Shown: one piece after another, positions 1 through 8,282 of the stretch
Layout of the letters: each line of letters begins with the position of its first letter
Position numbering within the stretch: position 1 is the stretch's first letter
Source of the DNA: Sporosarcina sp. FSL K6-1508
GTDB lineage: Bacteria > Bacillota > Bacilli > Bacillales_A > Planococcaceae
Length of the DNA stretch: 64,000 nt
Assembly (NCBI RefSeq): GCF_038007465.1
Contig: NZ_JBBOXF010000001.1
Span: forward strand, 2,553,001 to 2,617,000
Direction of reading: 5' to 3'
Position numbers and translations under genes: made by a program
The notes under the pieces: model-generated
Databases searched by the model: none
What the model saw: only the letters and a program-made list of their open reading frames with translations
Told to the model about the DNA's origin: nothing

Positions 1-1
1 A

Positions 2-772
2 GAGCGCAGTATTCTTCGTCAAAGCCTTATCCCGCATCTCCTTGAGGCGGCAACATACAATGTGGCACGCCGTATGGACTCAGTAGCGCTTTATGAAACA
101 GGTTCGGTATTCCTTGGAGTAGAGGAAGACGGCCTGCCCCAAGAAGTTGAACATGTGGCAGCTGTCATTACAGGAAAATGGATCGACCACGCATGGCAAG
201 CCGAAACGAAATCTGTTGACTTCTTTGTTCTAAAAGGGATTGTTGAAGGGATGATGGATAGTCTTGGTCTAGTTGAGAAACTGTCATTTGAAACAGCTGT
301 TCTCGACGGGATGCACCCGGGTCGCACGGCGAATATATTCCATAACGGAGAACGGATAGGTTTGATTGGTCAAATCCATCCAACGGAACAGAAGAAACGT
401 GATTTGAAAAACACTTATGTCATGGAAATGAATCTTGCTAAAATCCTTTCCGTCGAAACGGATGAATTGGTATACGTTCCGGTTCCGCGTTTCCCGTCAA
501 GTTCGAGAGACATCGCACTTGTCGTATCGAGCGAAACTTCAGCAGGTACGCTTGAGAATGTTATACGGCATGCTGGGGGCAAGTTGTTGAAAGACGTTAG
601 ATTGTTTGACCTATATGAAGGGGATAACGTTGAGAATGGCAAGAAATCACTTGCATTCTCTCTGACGTATGCAGCTCCTGAACGCACATTGACAGACGAA
701 GAAGTCGTCAAGGCGCACGAAAAAGTATTGAACGCATTAACGACAGAAGCAGGAGCTTTGCTTCGGGGATAA
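2..772 (+). CDS. pheT: Phenylalanyl-tRNA synthetase beta subunit, C-terminal part (5' end outside window)
   Basis: The reading frame is already open at base 2 and runs to the TAA at 770-772, so only about the last 256 residues are present. The beta subunit pairs with PheS in the cytoplasmic alpha2-beta2 enzyme that charges tRNA-Phe. The start shows the end of the catalytic-like core (RQSLIPHLLEAATYN, then ALYETGSVF). The end is the ferredoxin-fold anticodon-binding domain, beginning near FPSSSRDIALVV and finishing KVLNALTTEAGALLRG. A good terminator follows at once, so this is the end of a pheST operon. The GTG at base 62 is internal and not the start. Confidence 0.96.
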   Translation, partial: ERSILRQSLIPHLLEAATYNVARRMDSVALYETGSVFLGVEEDGLPQEVEHVAAVITGKWIDHAWQAETKSVDFFVLKGIVEGMMDSLGLVEKLSFETAVLDGMHPGRTANIFHNGERIGLIGQIHPTEQKKRDLKNTYVMEMNLAKILSVETDELVYVPVPRFPSSSRDIALVVSSETSAGTLENVIRHAGGKLLKDVRLFDLYEGDNVENGKKSLAFSLTYAAPERTLTDEEVVKAHEKVLNALTTEAGALLRG

Positions 773-780
773 ATAAAATC

Positions 781-820
781 AAGAGGCACACAGAATTCTA
801 TTCTGTGTGCCTCTTTTGGG
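781..820 (+). terminator. Rho-independent terminator after pheT
   Basis: A 15-bp perfect stem (781-795 with 801-815) with a 5-nt loop is followed by a short T run. It begins 9 bases after the pheT stop codon. Confidence 0.9.
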
Positions 821-987
821 GGAAATGCAATTAGAAAAGAAAAGTTGCAATTAAAAATGAAGAGTTATAGTTACATACTAACTTGTTATTTCTGTTATCA
901 TGCCTTAGGTGATTGGCATCATACTAAAGAACGTTTGTTTGATATAATGAAATGTATATTAGGAATTCAGTGGTTCTGGGAAGGAGG

Positions 988-3900
988 TTGGACGTCGTAA
1001 TCACGCAAAAGCAAATAATGGACTTGTGCGGGAACAGTTCGTTTAAAAGAGGCGAAGCCTTTCATCATTCGGGGAAAGTGACGATTGAACAATATACCGG
1101 CATGCATTGTCAAGCGACCGTGGCCGGAAGGGAAAACTTTCATGTCACAATCGACGATGAAGGGGAAGACGGGATTCGGACGGAGTGCAGTTGTCCATCG
1201 CTTCCTTTCTATCCGTACAAATGCCAGCATGTCGCCGCGGTAATGCATGCCATCTCTCGACTTGACGAGCCTTCAGGAGATTCTGCGGTGACTGACGGTC
1301 TGTTATCCCTTTTTAATGAAAAGCCTACAAGGTCAAGTGGGCATCAGCTTCATTTTGAAGACCGGGAAGTGATTGACCTGCTTTTCACGTGGATGCCTGT
1401 TGCCGTCAAGGGCGGACATATGCTCGGCATCGAAATACAAATCGGTTCAGTTTCCGTGCAGCATATCCGGGGCTTTTTGAGTCAGGTGAATGAAGGAAAA
1501 CCTACTGCCCTTTCGCCAACTTTTACGTTTGATTCGAACCTCCATTGTTTCCAGCAAGAAGCGGATGCTGTTCTCCAACAGCTCATTCGAATTAATCAAG
1601 AGGAAAAGATGTCTGTAGCCGACCACTCAATCAGCCCGCAAACGTTACTCATCCCACCCACATCTTGGGATAGACTACTACCGTTTTTGAACCTTGCACC
1701 ACTAGTAAGGTCGGAGCATGGTGGAAAACGCATTGTCGGCGTGCCGCTCTCAAATGGGACATTGCCCGTAAAGTTTCGTTTTGACAGGCTGGAAAGCAAG
1801 GGGCATTATTTGGAAATTGACGGATTGGCCTATGTTCTTGTTCTTCAAGCTTATCATTCCGTCCTATGCAACGGGCAATTGTTTCAGCTGGACAGTGAGG
1901 ATTGCAAACGTCTTGCTGATCTCAAGCAGATGGTCGAAACCTCAGGAGCCCGTCAACTGCCGATATCCAATGAACAAATCGGTTTTTTCCTAGAAAAGGT
2001 CGTCCCGGGGTTGCGGAGAATAGGTGAAGTCCAACTTGCCGAAATAGTTTTGGACAAACTCGTGAAATCTCCATTGCAAGCCATGCTGTACGTCGATCGG
2101 GTAAATAATCGTCTTCTTGCAAGTTTGGAGTTCCAATACGAACATATCGTCATTAATCCATTAACGGAAGGGGATTTGCCGACGGGCTCGGTACTGGTTC
2201 GTGACTTGGAGAAGGAAGGAAACATCCTTGCGTTCATGAAAGAAAGTTCGTTTACGGAAAACGATGAAGGTTATTTATTGCACAATGAAGCATTGGAATA
2301 TGAATTTCTACAGCATACCCTTCCGAAATTGCAAAAACTCGTGAGGGTATATGCGACGACAGCGGTCAAGAATCGGATTTTTAGAGGGCATGCCCGTCCA
2401 CGGATTCGCGTAAAATCAAAGGAAGAGCGAACAAACTGGCTTGAGTTTAAATTTAAGTTGGACGGTATACCGGACAAGCAAATACATGAAGTCCTTGAAG
2501 CTTTGGAGGAAAAAAGGAAGTATTACCGCTTGCGGGATGGAGCCCTCCTTTCATTAGAAACAAAGGAATTTGAAGACATCCAACGTTTTTTGAATGAAGT
2601 TCCTGATGGGCTGGACGACCTAGAAAAAGGCTTGACCGTTCCGATAGGACGCGGAATCCGCTTCCTCGATAGTGCCGATGAGGAGGGAATGTTCTCACTA
2701 GAAGCATCGGCGCGTCAGTTTTTTGAACGCCTCCTTAATCCTGATAGTACGGGAATTGAGGTGCCTACGCAATTGGAAACGGTTCTTCGAACTTATCAAA
2801 AACAGGGGTACCAGTGGATGAAAACCTTAGCATCCCATGGCTTAGGGGGCGTGCTGGCGGATGATATGGGGCTTGGCAAAACATTGCAGAGCATTGCGTT
2901 CATCCTGTCGGTGCTTCCTGAAATTCGTGATAAAAAACGGCGGGTCTTAATTGTTTGTCCCTCTTCTTTAACGTACAACTGGCTTAGTGAGTTTCAAAAA
3001 TTCACTCCTGAAATTAATGCGGCAATCATGGACGGGCCAAAAAAGGTAAGGACGAAGCGGCAGAATGATATAGAAGGCAAAGATGTATTAATTACCTCCT
3101 ATCAGTTGATTCGTCGGGATATCCAATGGTTTGAGAAACAAGACTTTCTGACGATCTTTTTTGACGAGGCGCAGGCATTCAAAAACCCAATCACTCAAAC
3201 AGCACGCGCAGTGAAAAAGTTGCATGCTGACAATCGATTCGCGCTGACGGGAACCCCTGTTGAAAATTCAGTGGAAGAACTTTGGTCCATATTTCACGTC
3301 GTATTTCCCGAACTATTCATGGGGTTGCGTGAATATAGTGAACTCACACCGAAAGCGATATCCCGTCGCATTCGACCATTTTTGTTGCGGCGGCTGAAAG
3401 AAGATGTCCTCGCAGAGCTTCCGGAAAAAATTAAGTCAATGGAGACTTCGGATCTGCTTCCTGACCAGAAGATGATCTATGCCGCCTATTTAGCAAAGCT
3501 GCGCCACGATACGTTAAAGCACTTGGATAAGAATACGATCCAAAAGAATAAAATCAAAATCCTCGCCGGACTGACCCGGTTGCGGCAAATCTGTTGCCAC
3601 CCGGCATTGTTCGTGAATGGCTATCAAGGAAGTTCGGCGAAGTTTGAGCAGCTGAAACAACTAATTGAAGAATCGAAGCTCGCAGGAAGAAGGGTATTGA
3701 TCTTTTCGCAATTCACGAAAATGCTTGGAATTATCGGCAAAGAGTTAGCGATGAACGGAACCCCTTTTTTCTATTTGGATGGCCAAACACCTTCAGAAGA
3801 CCGGCTGGAAATATGCAATCGATTCAACGCAGGAGAGCGTGACTTGTTTCTTATTTCATTGAAAGCGGGTGGAGCTGGTCTCAATTTGACAGGGGCCGAC

Positions 3901-4146
3901 ACGGTCATACTGTACGATCTTTGGTGGAATCCAGCAGTGGAGGAACAAGCCGCGGACCGCGCCCATCGCATCGGTCAAAAGCGGGTCGTCCATGTCATCA
4001 AACTGGTTGCTCGTGGAACGATTGAAGATAAAATGAATGAATTACAGGAGAAGAAAAGAGATTTGATTGAAGAAATCATTGACCCGAAAGATACTACAAG
4101 TACATCACTCACCGTGGATAATATTCGGGAGTTGCTGGAGATATAG
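988..4146 (+). CDS. SWIM zinc-finger SNF2-family DNA helicase/ATPase
   Basis: About 1050 residues. Near residues 67-81 is a SWIM finger (C-x-C, nine residues, C-x-H, read as CSCPSLPFYPYKCQH). The C-terminal half is a complete SNF2 motor: motif I DDMGLGKT near residue 625, motif II DEAQ near 725, and the helicase C-lobe with RAHRIGQK and ARGTIEDKM. Family knowledge: bacterial SNF2 proteins are dsDNA translocases that remodel DNA-protein complexes; this one resembles B. subtilis YwqA-type proteins, and its target is unknown. The start is uncertain. AAGGAGG at 981-987 directly abuts TTG988, which gives MDVVITQKQI. An in-frame ATG at 952 has no ribosome binding site and lies just after a TATAAT. 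It is monocistronic. Confidence 0.9.
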   Translation: MDVVITQKQIMDLCGNSSFKRGEAFHHSGKVTIEQYTGMHCQATVAGRENFHVTIDDEGEDGIRTECSCPSLPFYPYKCQHVAAVMHAISRLDEPSGDSAVTDGLLSLFNEKPTRSSGHQLHFEDREVIDLLFTWMPVAVKGGHMLGIEIQIGSVSVQHIRGFLSQVNEGKPTALSPTFTFDSNLHCFQQEADAVLQQLIRINQEEKMSVADHSISPQTLLIPPTSWDRLLPFLNLAPLVRSEHGGKRIVGVPLSNGTLPVKFRFDRLESKGHYLEIDGLAYVLVLQAYHSVLCNGQLFQLDSEDCKRLADLKQMVETSGARQLPISNEQIGFFLEKVVPGLRRIGEVQLAEIVLDKLVKSPLQAMLYVDRVNNRLLASLEFQYEHIVINPLTEGDLPTGSVLVRDLEKEGNILAFMKESSFTENDEGYLLHNEALEYEFLQHTLPKLQKLVRVYATTAVKNRIFRGHARPRIRVKSKEERTNWLEFKFKLDGIPDKQIHEVLEALEEKRKYYRLRDGALLSLETKEFEDIQRFLNEVPDGLDDLEKGLTVPIGRGIRFLDSADEEGMFSLEASARQFFERLLNPDSTGIEVPTQLETVLRTYQKQGYQWMKTLASHGLGGVLADDMGLGKTLQSIAFILSVLPEIRDKKRRVLIVCPSSLTYNWLSEFQKFTPEINAAIMDGPKKVRTKRQNDIEGKDVLITSYQLIRRDIQWFEKQDFLTIFFDEAQAFKNPITQTARAVKKLHADNRFALTGTPVENSVEELWSIFHVVFPELFMGLREYSELTPKAISRRIRPFLLRRLKEDVLAELPEKIKSMETSDLLPDQKMIYAAYLAKLRHDTLKHLDKNTIQKNKIKILAGLTRLRQICCHPALFVNGYQGSSAKFEQLKQLIEESKLAGRRVLIFSQFTKMLGIIGKELAMNGTPFFYLDGQTPSEDRLEICNRFNAGERDLFLISLKAGGAGLNLTGADTVILYDLWWNPAVEEQAADRAHRIGQKRVVHVIKLVARGTIEDKMNELQEKKRDLIEEIIDPKDTTSTSLTVDNIRELLEI

Positions 4147-4622
4147 ATGAAAAAAGGTACTGATAAAAGAAAGAGATAGCAACAGCTAATGAGAGTTGAA
4201 TTATAAAGGATTCCATAAAGAACAAATGAATGATTAACTAGTTAAAATGATTTTTATAACCTTGATTGGCTAAATGCCTTTCGAGGTTTTTTATACTTTA
4301 AACAACTCACGATTAAATCAGCCAATATTTAAATCAACTATTTCGAGATGTTAAGCAGACATACGAGACTGGTTGCAGGGATATTTAAATAAAAAGACCA
4401 TGCTTAACTACTCGAGTTATATGTGTACACTACAAATGGCAAAGTCCCTAGTGATTAACAGGGGGATACTGTGAAGGGACCGTTTTTGGACTAGTTTACT
4501 ATCCATTTCTTTATCCCGAATAAATACAAAACCACGATAATTAAATTGAACCCCCGAATGTCAGATCCTTTTTCAAAGTGTCTGAGTTTCGAGGGATAGT
4601 TCGGAAAAGCCTGAAGACGAAA
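4147..4622. other. Gene-poor gap with a decayed reading-frame remnant
   Basis: No intact gene is seen in these 476 bases. On the minus strand, 4491-4622 reads in one frame directly downstream of rnhC to a stop at 4491 and ends GFNLIIVVLYLFGIKKWIVN, which looks like the C-terminus of a lost protein (membrane protein or transposase tail; not identifiable). AT-rich sequence with short hairpins fills the rest. Confidence 0.4.
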
Positions 4623-5558
4623 TCAACCCCTTTTCCTGGCCGCGAGATTCTTAGCTTTCCCTGCATTCGCAAAATGCCACTTCGTCAGCGATTTCAAAGT
4701 ATCTTCACCGTTTTTTAATAAAATCTTGGCGGCCACCTCATCCACTCGCGGGCCCGCGCCTTTTGGAAGTGTAATTCCTGCAATACCACTCAGCCGGTCC
4801 ATTTCTTCTAAAAATGCAACACGTGCAATGATTGACGCAGCTGCAACTGACATATGAAGTCCTTCCGCTTTTGTTGAAAACAACACATTCTCACGCACTA
4901 TTTCAGGTTCCGTCTTAATATGATTATAATAAATGCCGCGTTCCGCAAATTGGTCAATCAAAATATAATCGGGTTTCTCGCCGTCCATTTTCCGCAGTAC
5001 ATGTTTAAGTGCCTGATTATGAAGAAGTGCTTTAATCTTCCCTTGCGACCAACCGCTCGCTTGCACGTCATTGTATTTTGCATTGTCAAGCGTCAAAACG
5101 CTATAAATAAGCGCTTCCTGCAAATCAGGGGCGATTTTCCGCATGAGATCATCGGTCAGCATTTTAGAATCTTTTACGCCGAGTTCGCGAACCAGTTCGA
5201 CTTGATCGGCACGGACGAAACAAGCTGCAACAGTTACGGGCCCGAAGAAATCACCGGTTCCAGTTTCATCCGAACCAAGAACGGACAGTTGTGCTAACCG
5301 TTCAGGCAACAAATCACCTTTTGTTTTCACGGCGGCTGAGCCCGCTTTAACTTCCGCAATACCCCAGCGCGTAGCTTCCCGTTCAGATCCTGAGCCTTGA
5401 AACAGCACCTTCCCAGACTTGTAGGCTGTGATTGATGTATCTGGTAGCTTTGCGGCAAAAACGACTCCTGGGGCATTGCGTACGACTTTAGATGACGCAT
5501 AGTGATTCATCACTTTTTTCATATCTTCACTGTTTACAATAATAACTTGATTACTCAA
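4623..5558 (-). CDS. rnhC: Ribonuclease HIII
   Basis: 311 residues, the usual size. It cleaves the RNA strand of RNA-DNA hybrids in the cytoplasm. The N-terminal 80 residues form the TBP-like substrate-binding domain (MSNQVIIVNSEDMKKVMNHY). The catalytic RNase H domain begins GSDETGTGDFFGPV, with the Asp-Glu pair typical of type 2 RNases H, then VKDSKML and ILIDQFAERG, and later MSVAAASIIAR. The start is TTG at 5558, with GAAAGGAAG seven bases upstream on the minus strand. It is transcribed divergently from zapA, the same arrangement as in Bacillus. Confidence 0.96.
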   Translation of the reverse strand: MSNQVIIVNSEDMKKVMNHYASSKVVRNAPGVVFAAKLPDTSITAYKSGKVLFQGSGSEREATRWGIAEVKAGSAAVKTKGDLLPERLAQLSVLGSDETGTGDFFGPVTVAACFVRADQVELVRELGVKDSKMLTDDLMRKIAPDLQEALIYSVLTLDNAKYNDVQASGWSQGKIKALLHNQALKHVLRKMDGEKPDYILIDQFAERGIYYNHIKTEPEIVRENVLFSTKAEGLHMSVAAASIIARVAFLEEMDRLSGIAGITLPKGAGPRVDEVAAKILLKNGEDTLKSLTKWHFANAGKAKNLAARKRG

Positions 5559-5648
5559 TTTTTAACTTCCTTTCGTCGACTTAATTCACAACTAAAACCA
5601 TTTCGTGGTATGATTGATAACAGAGTTTTTATGTGGGAGGTAAGGTCA

Positions 5649-5909
5649 TTGGCAGACGAACAGAAGACGCGCATAGCAGTTGACATATACGGACAGACCT
5701 ATAAAATGGTCGGTACCGAAACAAGCACTCATATGCGGCTGGTCGCCTCGATGGTCGATGAAAGGATGAGGGAGATCAGTGCCCATAACCCTTATCTCGA
5801 CAGTACAAAAATCGCTGTGCTTACCGCTGTTAATAGTGTACATGATTATCTTAAATTAAAAACACAAGTTGAACAAATGGAAGAAGAATTGAATAAGCTG
5901 AAGGGTTGA
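5649..5909 (+). CDS. zapA: Cell division protein ZapA
   Basis: 86 residues, the family size. ZapA binds and bundles FtsZ at the division ring. The N-terminal half has the short beta-rich head (KTRIAVDIYGQTYKMVG, then HMRLVASMVDERMREI). The C-terminal half is a coiled coil ending QVEQMEEELNKLKG. I chose TTG5649 because GGGAGG lies 8 bases upstream. Upstream in-frame ATG codons lack a ribosome binding site, and starting there would add a non-conserved extension. cvpA follows 9 bases later, so the two are probably co-transcribed. Confidence 0.93.
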   Translation: MADEQKTRIAVDIYGQTYKMVGTETSTHMRLVASMVDERMREISAHNPYLDSTKIAVLTAVNSVHDYLKLKTQVEQMEEELNKLKG

Positions 5910-5918
5910 CGGTATTAC

Positions 5919-6458
5919 ATGCTTGATTTATTAATTATTTTCCTCCTTTTCGGGGGACTCGTAACAGGATTCAGACGAGGACTCATTGTTCAAATTATAC
6001 ATATGACAGGATTTATCATCGCACTCGTTGTTGCTTACTCGTACTACAAGCAACTTGCGGAAAAATTTGTTCTTTGGATTCCTTATCCAGGTGTTACTGC
6101 TGGTTCAAAATTATCCACAACGGTCGATAAGCTTGATCTTGACGAGACTTTTTATCGATTACTGGCATTTGTCTTAATTTTCCTCGTTGTCAAATTCGGC
6201 CTACAGTTAATAGCGTCAATGTTTGACTTTTTGAAGTATTTACCGGTTCTCGGTTTTGTTGCTCGTTTTACAGGAGCTGTGTTCGGATTCATAGAGTTCT
6301 ATATCCTCATGTTTTTGGTACTCTATCTGCTTGCCATGCTGCCGATAGATTTTATCCAAGACAGAATAAGCAGTTCTTTGCTTGCCAAGTCGATGTTTGA
6401 ACATACACCACTATTGTCTGAAACTGTGAAAAAATGGTGGTACATCTATACAAACTGA
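5919..6458 (+). CDS. cvpA: CvpA family membrane protein
   Basis: 179 residues with four hydrophobic segments: residues 1-20, about 25-45, about 77-100 and about 120-145. Between the first two is the family signature FRRGLIVQIIHMTGFIIALVVAYSYY (split here as FRRGLIVQI and GFIIALVVAYSY). The CvpA family was named for colicin V production in E. coli; its role in Firmicutes (YshB) is not settled. It follows zapA within 10 bases. A C-rich/G-rich hairpin with T residues near 6461-6491 may end some transcripts before polX. Confidence 0.9.
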   Translation: MLDLLIIFLLFGGLVTGFRRGLIVQIIHMTGFIIALVVAYSYYKQLAEKFVLWIPYPGVTAGSKLSTTVDKLDLDETFYRLLAFVLIFLVVKFGLQLIASMFDFLKYLPVLGFVARFTGAVFGFIEFYILMFLVLYLLAMLPIDFIQDRISSSLLAKSMFEHTPLLSETVKKWWYIYTN

Positions 6459-6559
6459 CAGCTTCCCCCTTTTTGGAGGGAGGCTTTTTTCTAGAACTGT
6501 CAAGCTGGGGCGGTGAGGGATATGGGCCGTTTCAGTATTCCAGAACAGGAGGGCTTTTA

Positions 6560-8266
6560 TTGAATAAAAAAACAATCATTCGTACATTTGAAAAAATCGC
6601 TTTATATATGGAATTGCTCGGAGAAAATCATTTCAAAGTGTCTGCATTTAGAAAAGCTGCCAATGTGCTTGAATTAGATCCACGCAGTTTAACCGAAATG
6701 GACGATATTTTATCGCTGAAAGGAATTGGTAAAGGGACGGGTGCTGTCATTACCGACTTGCTAGAAAAAGGGGAGTCTGATCTTCTGATAGAAATGGAAG
6801 AGGCTGTGCCAAAAGGGCTTGTCCCTTTACTGAAAATACCGGGGCTTGGCGGTAAGAAAATCGCCAAACTTCATGAATCGCTCGGCATTGATTCGGTCGA
6901 ATCACTCCATGCGGCATGCGCTGCAGGAGAAGTGAGTAAGGTTGCCGGTTTTGGCAAGAAGACTGAAGAAAATATACTGAGTGAAATTGAAATCTTAGGA
7001 ACACGACAAGGGAAATTTCCAATTTGGCAAATGGAGAAAGTCGTTACTTTTGTTGAGCAGGAGCTCCATTTGATTCCGGAAATTACCCGTTTTTCTGTGG
7101 CGGGAAGTTACCGTAGGACGGAAGAAGAAAGCAGTGATGTCGATTTCATCATTGTGACGGACGAGCCCGCAATTGTACGTGAAAAGCTGCTTGCAACATT
7201 ACCGCTTGTCGCGACGATTGCGGCAGGAGATTCAAAACTATCTGTAACGCTTGACTTGGAAGAGGCAATTGACGCTGATTTTCGCTTCGTGAAGGCAGAA
7301 CAATTCGCCAGTGCTATTCACCATTTCACGGGTTCGAAAGATCATAATGTTCGGATGCGCCAGCTTGCAAAATCTAAAGGGCTGAAAATAAGTGAATACG
7401 GAGTGGAGAATGAGGACGGTTCTGTCAAGACGTTTGATTCAGAAGAACAGTTCTTCGCTTACTTCGGTTTACCGTTCATCCCCCCTGCGGTCCGCAGAAA
7501 TGGCAGTGAAATCGATCGGGTCGATGAACTTGCCGGGTTAGTGGCAGAAGAGGACATTCGTTCAGACCTTCATATGCATACGACGTGGTCGGACGGGGCG
7601 TACTCAATCCGGGAAATGGTTGAGGCATGCCGTGCTAAAGGTTATTCCTATATGGTCATCACAGATCATACACAATACTTGAAAGTTGCAAACGGTCTCA
7701 CACCGGAACGCTTACGTGAACAAATTGCAGAAATTCGTATGTTGAATAAAGAATATGATGACATCGAGATTTTTTGCGGCACAGAAATGGACATCCTTCC
7801 AGACGCGTCACTCGATTTTGATGATGAATTGCTCAGTGAACTGGATTTTGTTATCGCGTCCATTCATTCGAATTTCAGTCAATCACAGGAAGTGATTATG
7901 GAACGGCTTCATACGGCCATGAAAAATCCACACGTTGATATGATTGCGCACCCGACTGGCCGCATCATTGGTCAACGGGAAGGATACAACCCTGATGTAC
8001 CTCAACTCATTCAGTGGGCGAAAGAATATGGTAAAATACTTGAGTTGAATGCAAGTCCATACCGACTTGACCTTGCGACAGATCATCTGATTATGGCACA
8101 AGAAGCTGGAGTAAATATCGCTATCAATACAGATGCACATGCGATCGATCAACTAAATTATATGACTACTGGTGTAAACTATGGTAAAAAAGCTTGGCTG
8201 AAAAAAGAGACGGTCGTTAATACGTGGCCGCTCGATAAATTTATCCGTGCTATTGTGCGGAAGTGA
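6560..8266 (+). CDS. polX: DNA polymerase/3'-5' exonuclease PolX
   Basis: 568 residues, close to B. subtilis PolX (about 570). This family-X repair polymerase fills short gaps. Domain order: an N-terminal 8-kDa helix-hairpin-helix domain (LSLKGIGKGTGAV), a second HhH (LLKIPGLGGKKIAKL), a nucleotidyltransferase palm with the Asp pair in SSDVDFIIV, and a C-terminal PHP domain with DLHMHTTWSDG, VITDHT and IAINTDAHAI, which supplies the Mn-dependent exonuclease. TTG6560 is preceded by AGGAGGG with six bases of spacing. Further upstream in-frame codons would run through the hairpin after cvpA. mutS2 follows 16 bases after the stop. Confidence 0.96.
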   Translation: MNKKTIIRTFEKIALYMELLGENHFKVSAFRKAANVLELDPRSLTEMDDILSLKGIGKGTGAVITDLLEKGESDLLIEMEEAVPKGLVPLLKIPGLGGKKIAKLHESLGIDSVESLHAACAAGEVSKVAGFGKKTEENILSEIEILGTRQGKFPIWQMEKVVTFVEQELHLIPEITRFSVAGSYRRTEEESSDVDFIIVTDEPAIVREKLLATLPLVATIAAGDSKLSVTLDLEEAIDADFRFVKAEQFASAIHHFTGSKDHNVRMRQLAKSKGLKISEYGVENEDGSVKTFDSEEQFFAYFGLPFIPPAVRRNGSEIDRVDELAGLVAEEDIRSDLHMHTTWSDGAYSIREMVEACRAKGYSYMVITDHTQYLKVANGLTPERLREQIAEIRMLNKEYDDIEIFCGTEMDILPDASLDFDDELLSELDFVIASIHSNFSQSQEVIMERLHTAMKNPHVDMIAHPTGRIIGQREGYNPDVPQLIQWAKEYGKILELNASPYRLDLATDHLIMAQEAGVNIAINTDAHAIDQLNYMTTGVNYGKKAWLKKETVVNTWPLDKFIRAIVRK

Positions 8267-8282
8267 GAGGAAGTGTAAGACA

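Noticed and set aside
4920..5297. Plus-strand 125-codon frame
   Set aside because: It is a shadow of rnhC on the opposite strand.
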